Shown: in pieces, positions 17,281-25,957 of the stretch
Layout: each line of letters opens with the position of its first letter
Position numbering within the stretch: position 1 is the first letter of the stretch
DNA from: Corynebacterium sp. p3-SID1145
GTDB lineage: Bacteria > Actinomycetota > Actinomycetes > Mycobacteriales > Mycobacteriaceae
NCBI GenBank assembly: GCA_025144245.1
Contig: JALXXC010000004.1
Location: 1-64,000 of the forward strand
Length of the DNA stretch: 64,000 bases
Direction: 5' to 3'
Made by a program: the position numbers and the translations under genes
The notes under the pieces: generated by a model
The model's input: only the letters and a program-made list of their open reading frames with translations
Database searches by the model: none
What the model was told of the DNA's origin: nothing

Positions 17281-17534
17281 AGTTCCGCCGCGAACCGAAC
17301 GCGAACCGCAATTTTCCCTCGCACTGCCCCTACTGCGCGGGCGAGGGTCTGTTCCCGGACGAGACCAGTGATTTCGCGTGGAAATGCACTGAATGCCTCC
17401 GTATCTTCGAGGTGAAGTTCTACGGGCAGGATGCCCCGGAACACGCGCCCGCCCCGGCGAAATCGACGGAGCAGGCCATCCAGGAATCGCTGGCCCACCA
17501 CGGCCACGTAGCGGTGTTGAGGAAGGAGAAATAA
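17277..17534 (+). CDS. cysX: CysX-like small cysteine protein
   Basis: 85 aa protein matching the CysX position of the C. glutamicum cys operon. It carries two paired-cysteine motifs, HCPYC near residue 17 and KCTEC near 37, suited to a small zinc ribbon or iron-sulfur site. CysX is thought to help electron delivery to sulfite reductase. It overlaps cysI by 4 bp and cysH by 1 bp (TAATG), so translation is coupled on both sides. The C-terminal third is Ala/Pro/Glu-rich. Confidence 0.8.
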   Translation: MKFRREPNANRNFPSHCPYCAGEGLFPDETSDFAWKCTECLRIFEVKFYGQDAPEHAPAPAKSTEQAIQESLAHHGHVAVLRKEK

Positions 17535-18313
17535 TGGTCGATTTTTTGTCCCGGCCGCGCGCTGACCTCCGTGATCCGGAGATCAGCCCCGAAGGGCCGA
17601 AGGAGACCGAGCCGTTGGGCCCGGAGACCGCGGAAACGAACGCGAAGCTTGTCGACGCCTGGGCGGACAAGCTCTACAACGCCACCGCCCAGGAGATCCT
17701 CGAATGGGCCCACGAGCACGCCCCAGGCAAGCTCGTGGTCACGCTGAGCATGGAGAACACCGTGCTTGCGGAGCTGGCGAAGGACTTCCTGCCGGAGGCG
17801 GACTTCCTCTTCCTCGACACCGAGTACCACTTCAAGGAGACACTCGACGTTGCGGACCAGGTGGAGCAGCGCTACCCCGACCAGAAGCTCGTCCGAGCCA
17901 AGGCGATCCTCTCGCGCGAGGAGCAGAACCGTGTCTACGGCAGGGCGCTGTACCGCACGAACCCGACCGCTTGCTGCCGCATGCGCAAGGTTGAGCCGCT
18001 GGCCGTGAACCTGTCCCCGTACGCGGGGTGGGTCACTGGCCTGCGCCGCGCGGACGGGCCGACGCGCGCCGAGGCGCCGGCGCTCTCCCTCGACTCCACC
18101 GGGCGGTTGAAGATTTCGCCGCTTGTTACGTGGTCGCTGGAAGACACCGACGAATACATCGACAACAAGAACCTGATCATCCACCCCCTGACCAAGCAGG
18201 GCTACCCCTCCATCGGCTGCGAGACCTGCACGTTGCCGGTCGCCGAGGGCGAAGATCCCCGTGCGGGACGGTGGGCGTTCAGCGCCAAGACGGAATGCGG
18301 GTTGCACCAATGA
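17534..18313 (+). CDS. cysH: Adenylyl-sulfate (APS) reductase
   Basis: 259 aa thioredoxin-dependent reductase that turns APS into sulfite and AMP. The [4Fe-4S] signature of APS-type enzymes is present: CCRMRKVEPL near residue 150, GCETC near 233 and the catalytic ECGLH at the extreme C-terminus. A nucleotide-binding VTLSMENTVL region replaces the usual SGGxDS loop. The APS-type cysteines agree with the absence of an APS kinase domain in the neighbouring CysN. It overlaps cysX by 1 bp and cysD by 4 bp. Confidence 0.92.
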   Translation: MVDFLSRPRADLRDPEISPEGPKETEPLGPETAETNAKLVDAWADKLYNATAQEILEWAHEHAPGKLVVTLSMENTVLAELAKDFLPEADFLFLDTEYHFKETLDVADQVEQRYPDQKLVRAKAILSREEQNRVYGRALYRTNPTACCRMRKVEPLAVNLSPYAGWVTGLRRADGPTRAEAPALSLDSTGRLKISPLVTWSLEDTDEYIDNKNLIIHPLTKQGYPSIGCETCTLPVAEGEDPRAGRWAFSAKTECGLHQ

Positions 18314-19224
18314 GCCAGACACAGACAGACACACTTTCACCACACTTGAGGGACTTGGAGAACGAGTCCATCCACATCATCCGCGAGGTCGCGGGGCAGT
18401 TCGACAAGATCGGCCTGCTGTTCTCCTCCGGCAAGGACTCGTGCGTCGTGTACGAGCTGGTCCGCCGCGCATTCGCTCCGGCCGCCCCGCCAATCGAACT
18501 GCTGCACGTGGACACCGGCCACAACTTCCCGGAAGTCATCGAGTTCCGCGACAACCTGGTGGAGCAGACCGGCGCGCGCCTGCGGGTGGCCCACGTCCAG
18601 GACTGGATCGATCGCGGCGACCTGGTAGAACGCCCCGACGGCACCCGCAACCCGCTGCAGACGGTGCCGCTGGTGGAGACGATCGCCGAGGTCGGCTACG
18701 ACGCCGTGCTCGGCGGCGCCCGCCGCGACGAGGAGCGCGCCCGCGCGAAGGAGCGAGTTTTCTCCGTCCGCGACTCCTTCGGCGGCTGGGATCCGCGCCG
18801 CCAACGCCCTGAGCTGTGGGACCTCTATAACGGCGAGAAGCTGCCGGGCGAGAATATCCGCGTCTTCCCCATCTCCAACTGGACCGAGTCGGATGTGTGG
18901 GAGTACATCGGCGCCCGCAATATCGAGTTGCCGTCCATTTATTTCGCGCACGACCGCGAGGTGTTCAACCGCGACGGAATGTGGCTCACCGCCGGAGAGT
19001 GGGGCGGGCCCCGCGAGGGCGAGACCGTCGAAACCCGCCGGGTGCGCTACCGCACCGTGGGCGACATGTCCTGCACCGGTGCTGTCGAGTCGACCGCCAC
19101 CACCATTGACGAGGTGCTCGCCGAGTTGGCCACCTCCACCTTGACCGAGCGCGGCGCGACCCGTGCCGACGACCGCTTGAGCGAGTCCGCCATGGAGGAC
19201 CGCAAGAAGGAGGGCTACTTCTGA
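18310..19224 (+). CDS. cysD: Sulfate adenylyltransferase subunit 2
   Basis: 304 aa catalytic subunit of ATP sulfurylase, which makes APS from sulfate and ATP together with CysN. The PP-loop SSGKDSCVVYEL lies near residue 38, followed by LLHVDTGHNFPEV, GARRDEERARAKER and the usual C-terminus RKKEGYF. Its length is normal. The start codon overlaps the cysH stop by 4 bp, and the stop overlaps the cysN start by 1 bp (TGATG). Confidence 0.95.
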   Translation: MSQTQTDTLSPHLRDLENESIHIIREVAGQFDKIGLLFSSGKDSCVVYELVRRAFAPAAPPIELLHVDTGHNFPEVIEFRDNLVEQTGARLRVAHVQDWIDRGDLVERPDGTRNPLQTVPLVETIAEVGYDAVLGGARRDEERARAKERVFSVRDSFGGWDPRRQRPELWDLYNGEKLPGENIRVFPISNWTESDVWEYIGARNIELPSIYFAHDREVFNRDGMWLTAGEWGGPREGETVETRRVRYRTVGDMSCTGAVESTATTIDEVLAELATSTLTERGATRADDRLSESAMEDRKKEGYF

Positions 19225-20531
19225 TGACCGCACCGACCATTTCGCCTGTGGCCAGCGAGGTCTTGTCGGACCGAGCGACGCTGCGCCTGTGCACCGCAGG
19301 TTCCGTCGACGACGGCAAGTCCACCTTCGTCGGCCGCTTGCTGCACGATACGAAGTCGGTGCTGGCCGACCAGATGGCCAGCGTCGAGCGCACATCCGCC
19401 GACCGCGGCTTCGAGGGCCTGGATCTCTCGCTTTTGGTCGACGGCCTCCGCGCCGAGCGCGAGCAGGGCATCACCATCGACGTCGCCTACCGCTACTTCG
19501 CCACCGACAAGCGCACGTTCATCCTCGCGGACACCCCGGGGCACGAGCAGTACACGCGCAACACGGTCACGGGCATGTCCACCTCCCAGGTCGTCGTCCT
19601 GCTTGTCGACGCCCGCAACGGCATCAAGCCTCAGACCGTCCGCCACCTCACCGTGGCCAGCCTGTTGGGCGTGAAGACGGTCATCCTGGCCGTGAACAAG
19701 ATCGACCTGGTCGACTACTCCGAGGAGGTCTTCGACGGCATCCGCACCGAGTTCGAGCAGCGCGCCGCCGCCTTGGGCATCGCCGAGCCGCACGCCGTGC
19801 CGATCTCCGCGCTCAAGGGCGACAACGTCGTCGAGCGCTCGGAGGAGACCCCGTGGTACGAGGGCCCGAGCGTCCTCGAACTGCTGGAGACCATCCCGGT
19901 GCACTCGGGCCGCGCACTCGACCTGCCCTTCCGCTTCAACATCCAGTACGTGCTGCGCGAGCACGCCACCGACTACCGGGCCTACGCCGGCACGGTGAAT
20001 GCGGGCACGATCAGCGTCGGCGACACTGTCACCGCGCCGAACGGCCGCAGCACCACCGTCACGCACATCGACAACGCCGACGGTCTGGACGGTGTGACCA
20101 CCGCCAACGCGGGGGACGCAGTCGCGCTGCGCTTGGCCGACGACATCGACCTGGCCCGCGGCGACCTGCTGGCCGCCGCGCCGTATCCGGAGTCCGTCCG
20201 CGAATTCGGCGGCACGGTCGTGGGGCTCACCGACAAAGACATCACCGCCGGCAAGGCCGTGAAGCTGCGTTACGGCACGTCGCTCGTGCGCGCCCGCGTG
20301 GCCAGCGTTGATCGTGTTCTAGACATCGACGGCACCCCGGAGAACAACTCCGACGTGACCGCACCGGAGTCTTTTGGCCTCAACGACATCGCGCACGTGA
20401 CCATCCAGACCGCGCAGGAGCTGCCGGTTGAGGAATACGCCGCGCGTGGTGCGGTGGGCAATTTCCTCCTCATCGACCAAGCTTCCGGCAACACGCTCGC
20501 CGCGGGGCTCGTCGGAACGCGGTTGAGGTAG
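19224..20531 (+). CDS. cysN: Sulfate adenylyltransferase subunit 1 (GTPase)
   Basis: 435 aa translation-factor-like GTPase that drives APS synthesis by CysD. G1 is GSVDDGKST near residue 23, G3 is DTPGHEQYTRN and G4 is NKIDLVDY. Beta-barrel domains follow, ending VGTRLR. There is no C-terminal CysC (APS kinase) domain as in CysNC fusions, so PAPS is not made here, consistent with an APS-type CysH. One copy of the CGTCGACAAGC motif lies within it at 19601. Confidence 0.94.
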   Translation: MTAPTISPVASEVLSDRATLRLCTAGSVDDGKSTFVGRLLHDTKSVLADQMASVERTSADRGFEGLDLSLLVDGLRAEREQGITIDVAYRYFATDKRTFILADTPGHEQYTRNTVTGMSTSQVVVLLVDARNGIKPQTVRHLTVASLLGVKTVILAVNKIDLVDYSEEVFDGIRTEFEQRAAALGIAEPHAVPISALKGDNVVERSEETPWYEGPSVLELLETIPVHSGRALDLPFRFNIQYVLREHATDYRAYAGTVNAGTISVGDTVTAPNGRSTTVTHIDNADGLDGVTTANAGDAVALRLADDIDLARGDLLAAAPYPESVREFGGTVVGLTDKDITAGKAVKLRYGTSLVRARVASVDRVLDIDGTPENNSDVTAPESFGLNDIAHVTIQTAQELPVEEYAARGAVGNFLLIDQASGNTLAAGLVGTRLR

Positions 20532-20536
20532 GCGCA

Positions 20537-21232
20537 ATGACCGCATTGATCACGCTCTCGCACGGCTCGCGCCACCCAGGCGCGCAGCCGGGAGTCCGCG
20601 AGCTCACCCGCGCCGCGGCGCGCCAGTTGGGAGTGGCCGGGGTGGACGCCCACCTCGAGTTTGACACTCCCGACCTCACCGCCGCCGCCCGCCAACTCGC
20701 TGAGCGCGGACACAGCCGCGCCGTGGTCGTGCCGACACTGTTCACCAAGGCATTCCACGCCACTCACGACGTGCCCGAGGCTATCTCCGCCGCCCGCGCG
20801 GAAACGGGACTCGAGCTGATTCCCGCCGAGGGGCTCGGCCAAGGACGCGATGTTGCGGCAGTGCTCGCCGCACGCGCGCTTATCGACGCTCCCCGCGCCC
20901 GCCGCATCGTCCTCTACCCCGTGGGCACCTCCGACGAGGAGGCGGCGGGGAAGACGGTGGCGTTGGGGCGCGACGTCGAAAAGCTCACTGGCGTGCCCGT
21001 GACCACCGTCCCCGCGACGGGGGTCGGAGAGCTCGTCGGCGCTGACGGCATCGACGCCGTCGCAGAAGAGAACACCCATTTGCTACCGCTATTCGTCACG
21101 AGGGGGTTGCTGCTGGACCGGGTCTGCCGAATGTGGCCCGGGACCATCTCCGCACCGCTTGGCGGGGATCTCGCACACATCATCGCCGCACGTTACCGCG
21201 CGGCATCCACCCTCGCGCACGCAAAGGTTTAA
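20537..21232 (+). CDS. cysY: Sirohydrochlorin ferrochelatase-like protein
   Basis: 231 aa CbiX/SirB-family chelatase expected to insert iron into sirohydrochlorin for the siroheme of CysI. The metal-site motif LSHGSRHPG begins at residue 7, and a second histidine region, VVVPTLFTKAFHATHDVP, lies near 70. The second CbiX-like half runs to the C-terminus, with loss of some repeats. The gene sits in the CysY position of the C. glutamicum operon, 5 bp after cysN. It contains one 11-mer motif at 20878. Confidence 0.85.
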   Translation: MTALITLSHGSRHPGAQPGVRELTRAAARQLGVAGVDAHLEFDTPDLTAAARQLAERGHSRAVVVPTLFTKAFHATHDVPEAISAARAETGLELIPAEGLGQGRDVAAVLAARALIDAPRARRIVLYPVGTSDEEAAGKTVALGRDVEKLTGVPVTTVPATGVGELVGADGIDAVAEENTHLLPLFVTRGLLLDRVCRMWPGTISAPLGGDLAHIIAARYRAASTLAHAKV

Positions 21233-21235
21233 CTC

Positions 21236-22225
21236 ATGAATCGCATGGTCACTCTTATTCTCATCGCAGTCGCGGGTCTCGCCGGCCAGCTTGTCGACGG
21301 AGGCCTCGGCATGGGCTTCGGCGTCACCTCCACCACCATCTTGATCATGCTCGCCAGCCTCGGCCCCGCACAGGCCTCCGCCGTCGTCCACACGGCTGAG
21401 CTGGGCACGACACTGGTCTCCGGAATCAGTCACTGGCGTTTCGGCAACGTGGATTGGCGGGTGGTCGCCGCGATCGGCATACCGGGCTCAATCGGTGCTT
21501 TCGCCGGTGCGACAGTCCTGTCGAACCTGTCGACGGAATCCGCTAAGCCCATCATGTCACTCATTCTCGCCGCGATCGGTGTGAACTTGGTGTGGCGCTT
21601 CTCCCGCGGCATTGTCCGCCGCAAGGCGGTCGACACGCCGCACTCCAAGCCTTTCCTCGGCGTGCTGGGCATCTTCGGCGGCTTCGTCGACGCGACCGGT
21701 GGCGGCGGCTGGGGCCCGGTGACTACCTCGACCCTGCTGTCCGCCGGCCGCAGTGAGCCGCGCCGCATCGTCGGCACCGTGAACACCGCCGAGTTTTTTG
21801 TCACCGCCGCTGCCACCGCCGGATTCGTCATCGGCATGTGGGAAGATCTCGTGGCGAATCTGGCTGCCGTGCTCGCCCTGCTTGTCGGCGGCGTGATCGC
21901 CGCACCGCTGGCCGCGTGGCTGGTCACCCGCCTCAACCCGATCCTGCTCGGCGGCATCGTGGGCACCCTGATTGTGACCCTCAACCTGCCGGTCGTGCTG
22001 AAGGCCCTGGGTGTCGGCGCCTCCGTTCTTGTCGCCGTGCGCATAGCCGCCATCGTGGTCGGCGTGGCCCTTTCCATTCGCGGCTGGAAGAAGGCCCGGG
22101 AGAATTCCCGCGCCGCCGCCGAGAAGGAGGGTGCCAGTCAAGCCGGCTACGAGGAGGACGCCGCGGGCAGAGTGACTGGCTCCTCGGCTTCCGTCACCGG
22201 ATCTCCGACTGCGGCCCGCCGCTAG
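21236..22225 (+). CDS. cysZ: TauE/SafE family sulfate permease
   Basis: 329 aa membrane protein of the TauE/SafE family. About eight hydrophobic segments fall in two repeats that start with GLAGQLVDGGLGMGFGVTS and GGFVDATGGGGWGPVTTS, the family's paired Gly-rich motifs. It is the last gene of the cys operon, 3 bp after cysY. In C. glutamicum the equivalent CysZ is proposed to take up sulfate. The final 50 residues are hydrophilic, Ala/Ser/Glu-rich and probably cytosolic. Confidence 0.87.
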   Translation: MNRMVTLILIAVAGLAGQLVDGGLGMGFGVTSTTILIMLASLGPAQASAVVHTAELGTTLVSGISHWRFGNVDWRVVAAIGIPGSIGAFAGATVLSNLSTESAKPIMSLILAAIGVNLVWRFSRGIVRRKAVDTPHSKPFLGVLGIFGGFVDATGGGGWGPVTTSTLLSAGRSEPRRIVGTVNTAEFFVTAAATAGFVIGMWEDLVANLAAVLALLVGGVIAAPLAAWLVTRLNPILLGGIVGTLIVTLNLPVVLKALGVGASVLVAVRIAAIVVGVALSIRGWKKARENSRAAAEKEGASQAGYEEDAAGRVTGSSASVTGSPTAARR

Positions 22226-22266
22226 CCACGTCGCAGCCCTGAACCGCGGACTTCCGCATCAGAACT

Positions 22267-22329
22267 CCCCCGCATCGTTCACGCTCTCGCTCCTGCCCGG
22301 CAGGACGGACGACGTGACAGGTGCGGGGG
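22267..22329 (+). terminator. Hairpin after cysZ
   Basis: CCCCCGCA (22267-22274) pairs with TGCGGGGG (22322-22329), enclosing a second hairpin TCCTGCC-C-GGCAGGA (22291-22305). It lies 40 bp after the operon end. There is no clean T-run, so termination is only probable. Confidence 0.4.
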
Positions 22330-22468
22330 AAATTCCGCTTTTCTTAGCGTGCATTTTCTCCAGATACATGAGGTGTCATATGTATGCGAAATTGGGAATG
22401 GGGATTCCTACTTGCATTATCTCACACATATCCTGAACAGCTTTCGGGCGAGCGATCCCAAGTTCGAC

Positions 22469-22474
22469 TATTCT
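22469..22474 (+). promoter_or_regulatory. -10 box of leaderless SRPBCC gene
   Basis: TATTCT, then 7 nt, then ATG 22482. Confidence 0.55.
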
Positions 22475-22481
22475 CCGTGAC

Positions 22482-22889
22482 ATGACATGGAATACGGATT
22501 TTGGCACCGAAACGACAATTCACGCGACCGGGGAAGAAGTGATGGGCGTGCTCGCCGATGTGGAAGGGTTGCCGGCATGGAACCCGGCTTTCACATGGGT
22601 CGGGCCACAGCAAGACGATGGAGCGCATTCGCTCATCGTGCAGCGGGTCCTGCGTGGGTCCATCAGAATGACAAAGTCGGGGGCGACGGTGGATTACGCT
22701 ATCGAGATCCCCGGTTTGGTGGAGCACTCGACGTTCCGGATTGACGATAATGTGGACGGCACAACGCGAGTGACCCACCGCGTCCAGCAGGCAGGTCCGC
22801 TCTCACGGCTCATCGGGGCGCGGGAGGCGTCGCTTGTCCCGGGGAAGAGACTGGACCGGCTGGAAAGGGTCCTCGCTGGGACATACTGA
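22482..22889 (+). CDS. SRPBCC family protein
   Basis: 135 aa, probable START-like SRPBCC fold (polyketide cyclase/dehydrase type), which binds hydrophobic ligands. The typical opening is visible: TTIHATGEEVMGVLADVEGL followed by PAWNP, then alternating strands and a C-terminal helix around LIGAREASLVPGKRLDRLE. No catalytic residues can be assigned. TATTCT ends 7 nt before the ATG, so the mRNA is probably leaderless. The downstream MarR gene starts 28 bp later and may share the transcript. Confidence 0.72.
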   Translation: MTWNTDFGTETTIHATGEEVMGVLADVEGLPAWNPAFTWVGPQQDDGAHSLIVQRVLRGSIRMTKSGATVDYAIEIPGLVEHSTFRIDDNVDGTTRVTHRVQQAGPLSRLIGAREASLVPGKRLDRLERVLAGTY

Positions 22890-22917
22890 CAAGGCCACGC
22901 CGCCGGAAAGGAATCGG

Positions 22918-23409
22918 ATGCCAGGACTGTTGCCCGCTGACCCGGAGAGGTTCCGTTATCTCGTCCTGGCACTGCAAAGGCAGGGGAGCCGCGAGCTGAA
23001 CCGACTTTTCGCCGATATGGGTCTGACCACTTCGCAGGCCGAGGCGTTGGAGATCCTCGGCGCCTACGGCCCGATCAGCACAAAGGAAGCGGGTGCGTAC
23101 TTGATCTGCGAATCCGGTAGCCCTAGCCGGTTGCTCGCGGCTCTCGCCGCGAAGGGGCTTACTGTCGCGTCCCAGTCTGCGCAGGATAAACGGCTCACTC
23201 TCCACGCGCTCACCCCGGAAGGCCGGGCGGCTGTGGCGGCGATCCAGGAGCAGAACCGCGCCTTCGAAGCAGAACTGGCGCGGCGGATGGACAAGGCGGC
23301 TTCGGAGGTTGACGGCACAGGACTCGCGCAACTCGCCGCGCTCGTGACGGACCCCGAGCTCAACGGCGCCTTGCGGCGGCGCTTCCCCGACCTTTTCCCA
23401 GCGGGCTAA
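22918..23409 (+). CDS. MarR family transcriptional regulator
   Basis: 163 aa winged-helix regulator. The helix-turn-helix region lies around residues 40-100 (TTSQAEALEILGAYGPIST, then SPSRLLAALAAKGL), followed by wing residues SAQDKRLTLHALTPEGR, typical of MarR proteins. The start at 22918 has AAAGGA 6 nt upstream; a longer frame opens inside the SRPBCC gene. MarR proteins usually respond to small hydrophobic or phenolic ligands, which would suit the neighbouring SRPBCC protein. The target is unknown. Confidence 0.82.
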   Translation: MPGLLPADPERFRYLVLALQRQGSRELNRLFADMGLTTSQAEALEILGAYGPISTKEAGAYLICESGSPSRLLAALAAKGLTVASQSAQDKRLTLHALTPEGRAAVAAIQEQNRAFEAELARRMDKAASEVDGTGLAQLAALVTDPELNGALRRRFPDLFPAG

Positions 23410-23444
23410 ACTGGCCCTAGTTATTCGCGATATGAAGGACAATC

Positions 23445-24122
23445 ATGCTCGTCAGTGAATCACTGTTTCTGCTGCTCTCAAACAAGTCTGACCGTTTTGA
23501 GATCGGTGTGAGCCATCAGCGTGTGGCCCTCAACGGTGCTTTGCTGTGCGACCTGGTCGCCACCGGACTGGCTACGATTCACGACGGTAAGTCCGCGACC
23601 GTGACAGCGACAGAGGGCGCCGCCCAGCGCGCGTCTGCCCACCCTGCATTGGCCCACGGCGTATCCCGCCTTGAGGCGAAAAGCGAAATGTCCCTCTACT
23701 CGGCACTGCACTCCCGCAAATTCGCCGACAAGGAGGCTCTCGCGCAGCGTCTCATCGAGGAGGGTGTGCTGGACCAGGAGCGCGCCAGCTTCCTTGGTCT
23801 GAAGTGGACCCGCTTCCCGGAGAAGGACGAGACGATCGAGGCCGCAATGCGCGGTCGCTACCGCGACATCTTCCACGGCAAGGTCGAGCCGCGCCCCGAA
23901 GAGGCCATGGTGATCCTTCTGCTGAAGAATACCGGTGAGCTGCGCCGCGTCTTCCTCGACGAGATCCAAGGTGTACCGTTCAACGCCGTCCGTGTGCGGG
24001 TCCACGACATCGACCGCGCCGTGCTCGAAGGCGCCACCTTCGACCACGCCAAGGAGATCAATCTTGTCCTCGACGGCGTTGCCCAGGCGGCCGCGGTGGA
24101 AGAGGAATCGGCCTCCAGCTAG
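23445..24122 (+). CDS. GPP34 (GOLPH3-like) family protein
   Basis: 225 aa bacterial member of the GPP34/Golgi phosphoprotein 3 family, common in actinobacteria with unknown function. Typical features are the opening LVSESLFLLLSNKSD, an alternating helical body, FLGLKWTRFPEKDE near residue 120 and the conserved C-terminal half around MVILLLKNTGELRRVFL. There is no signal peptide or membrane helix. The eukaryotic relative binds PI4P; the bacterial ligand is not known. It has an AAGGA site 6 nt before the start and is followed by a 104-bp inverted-repeat element. Confidence 0.8.
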   Translation: MLVSESLFLLLSNKSDRFEIGVSHQRVALNGALLCDLVATGLATIHDGKSATVTATEGAAQRASAHPALAHGVSRLEAKSEMSLYSALHSRKFADKEALAQRLIEEGVLDQERASFLGLKWTRFPEKDETIEAAMRGRYRDIFHGKVEPRPEEAMVILLLKNTGELRRVFLDEIQGVPFNAVRVRVHDIDRAVLEGATFDHAKEINLVLDGVAQAAAVEEESASS

Positions 24123-24157
24123 CCCCCCGGGGCGGCTCGAGGTCACTCTCACAAAAC

Positions 24158-24261
24158 GCAAAAGGTAACAATCGAACGGTAACTCCGCTCCATTATGTTT
24201 GCCCTTTAGGGCATGCTGCGCCATTTTGGAGCATTGTTACCGTTCAATTGTTACCTTTTGC
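24158..24261. repeat. 104-bp inverted-repeat element, copy A
   Basis: Left arm 24158-24183 (GCAAAAGGTAACAATCGAAC plus GGTAAC) pairs with right arm 24236-24261 around a 52-bp core. It lies between the convergent GPP34 and lipoate-ligase genes. The core contains GCCCTTTAGGGC, a small internal hairpin, and ends with the family-conserved GGAG. Other copies are at 48336, 49611 and 57741. Confidence 0.9.
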
Positions 24262-24287
24262 TGTTTATTGGGGCGGCAGCCTGCCGG

Positions 24288-25358
24288 TCAGGGCACGCGG
24301 TGTGTCCAGGCCTCGGTGCCGAACTTCTCCTCCACGAGCTTCTCGGCGGCGGCAATGTCGTCGTCGGAAAGCTGGCCGGTCTCGGCCGGGTAGCGGGAGA
24401 TGAACGTGTTCATCAGCGCTTCGATGACCTCTTGGCGCGCGACACCGGTTTGGCGGCGTAACGGGTCGACGCGCTTCTTGGCCGAGCGGACGCCCTTGTC
24501 GGCGAGCTTGACCTTGCCCACACGCAGCACTTCCATCATCTTGTCGGCGTTGATGTCGTAGCTCATGGTTGTGTGGTGCAGGATCGCGCCGTTGACGCGC
24601 TTTTGGGCGGCACCGCCGATCTTTCCGCCGTCGGAGGTGATGTCGTTGATCGGCACGTACCAGGCGTTGACCCCGAGGGATTGCAGGCCGGCCAGGACCC
24701 AGGTGTCCAGGTACTGGTAGCTGTCGACGTAGCTGAGGCCCGCGACGACATCGTCGGGCACGTACATCGAATAGGTGACGCAGTTTCCGCCCTCCATGAA
24801 CATGGCGCCGCCGCCGGAGATGCGGCGGACAGGAACGATCCCGTGCTTCGCGATGCCCTCCGGATCCAGCTCATTCTGGAAAGACTGGTAGGAACCGAAC
24901 ACGACGGCCTTGTCCTCCCACTCCCAGAACCTCAGGATGGGGCCCTTGCGGCCGGCGGCGACCTCCTCGAGGAGGTACTGGTCCAACGCGACGTTAACCG
25001 GCGTCGGCAGGACAGGGGAGTGGATGACGGTCCAGTTGTAGTCGGTGAGGTCCTTGGCGTCGAGAAGCGCCCGCCGCGCCGTGACGGCCACGTCCCGCGT
25101 GGAGAATCCGTGGAGGGCGACGGGCTGGCCTCCGTCGAGAGCCGCCAAGGCATCGTCGATACGCTTCTGCAGGTCGTCGGCTGATTCTGTGACGGAGGCC
25201 CCAACGAGTGCGCCGTTGATCGCGTCGTAGGCCTCCTCGGGCTCGAGGAAGAAATCGCCGGAGATTTTCGCGTCAGTGATCTCCGTGCCGTCGTCGGTGA
25301 GGTCGGCGACGACGAGCTTGCCGCCGGAGACCTTCACCTCGAAGTGGTGGGATGCCAT
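24288..25358 (-). CDS. lplA: Lipoate-protein ligase A family protein
   Basis: 356 aa biotin/lipoate ligase-fold protein. The ligase domain covers residues 110-300, with VRRISGGGAMF near 178 (the RRxSGGG lipoate-site motif) and GGKIGGAAQKR near 246 carrying the catalytic Lys. The first 105 residues are an extra N-terminal domain of alternating strands (FEVKVSGGKLVVADLTDDGT) that resembles the LplA accessory domain placed at the other end. It attaches scavenged lipoate to E2 or GcvH proteins. It starts directly after the DJ-1/PfpI stop (adjacent bases), so the two are cotranscribed. Confidence 0.85.
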   Translation of the reverse strand: MASHHFEVKVSGGKLVVADLTDDGTEITDAKISGDFFLEPEEAYDAINGALVGASVTESADDLQKRIDDALAALDGGQPVALHGFSTRDVAVTARRALLDAKDLTDYNWTVIHSPVLPTPVNVALDQYLLEEVAAGRKGPILRFWEWEDKAVVFGSYQSFQNELDPEGIAKHGIVPVRRISGGGAMFMEGGNCVTYSMYVPDDVVAGLSYVDSYQYLDTWVLAGLQSLGVNAWYVPINDITSDGGKIGGAAQKRVNGAILHHTTMSYDINADKMMEVLRVGKVKLADKGVRSAKKRVDPLRRQTGVARQEVIEALMNTFISRYPAETGQLSDDDIAAAEKLVEEKFGTEAWTHRVP

Positions 25359-25889
25359 TTACTTGGCGAACTCCTCGATGAGTGCCTTGTTGAATGCCGG
25401 GAGGTCGTCCGGGGTGCGGGAGGAAACGAATCCCTTGTCCACGCGGACCTCCTCGTCCACCCACGTCGCACCCGCATTGGACAGGTCCGTCTTCAGCGAG
25501 GGGTAGGAGGTGATGGTCACACCGTTCAGGGCGTCTGCGTCGGCGAGAATCCAGCCGCCGTGGCAGATGACACCGACGGGTTTGTTCGCCTGGGTGATCT
25601 CGCGCACGAAAGCGACAGCGTTCTCGTCGGTGCGGATGGTGTCGGCGTTGCCGGTGCCGCCGGGGAGGATTAGGGCGTCGAAGTCAGCGGCGTTCGCCTC
25701 GGTGGAGGTCTGGTCGACGGTGACCTTCTCGCCGTTCTTGCCCTCGATCTCGCCGGTCTCCGTGGAGATGACGGTAATGGTTGCACCTGCCTCGGCGACA
25801 GCGTCGCGCGGGCTGGTCAGCTCCGAATCCTCGAAGCCGTCGGTGGCCAGGATTGCGATCTTCTTGTTCGACAGTGTTTCGTTGCTCAT
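25359..25889 (-). CDS. DJ-1/PfpI family (type 1 glutamine amidotransferase-like) protein
   Basis: 176 aa protein of the YhbO/PfpI branch. The nucleophile Cys lies in GVICHGGWILADAD near residue 103, with its usual His next to it, and the elbow-supporting Glu is in TDGFEDSELTSP. Members act as proteases, chaperones or deglycases that repair glyoxal-damaged molecules. Which of these applies cannot be seen. TACCAT ends 8 nt before the ATG, so a leaderless start is likely, placed immediately after the terminator of the upstream gene. It is cotranscribed with the lipoate ligase. Confidence 0.85.
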   Translation of the reverse strand: MSNETLSNKKIAILATDGFEDSELTSPRDAVAEAGATITVISTETGEIEGKNGEKVTVDQTSTEANAADFDALILPGGTGNADTIRTDENAVAFVREITQANKPVGVICHGGWILADADALNGVTITSYPSLKTDLSNAGATWVDEEVRVDKGFVSSRTPDDLPAFNKALIEEFAK

Positions 25890-25897
25890 GACGCCCC

Positions 25898-25903
25898 ATG
25901 GTA
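25898..25903 (-). promoter_or_regulatory. -10 box of leaderless DJ-1/PfpI gene
   Basis: TACCAT, then 8 nt, then ATG 25889; lies directly beside the terminator of the upstream gene. Confidence 0.45.
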
Positions 25904-25906
25904 AAG

Positions 25907-25933
25907 AAAAACGCCAGCCGGGGGGCTGGCGTT
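25907..25933 (-). terminator. Rho-independent terminator of the AI-2E transporter gene
   Basis: Minus-strand stem AACGCCAGCC / GGCTGGCGTT (10 bp, loop CCCC) followed by a T-run. It separates the AI-2E gene from the next leftward unit. Confidence 0.85.
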
Positions 25934-25957
25934 CACTCAGAGCGTATTCAGGACGTG

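Noticed and set aside
19224..20531. CysNC fusion (APS kinase domain)
   Set aside because: CysN ends at 435 residues just after the third barrel; no second P-loop is present.
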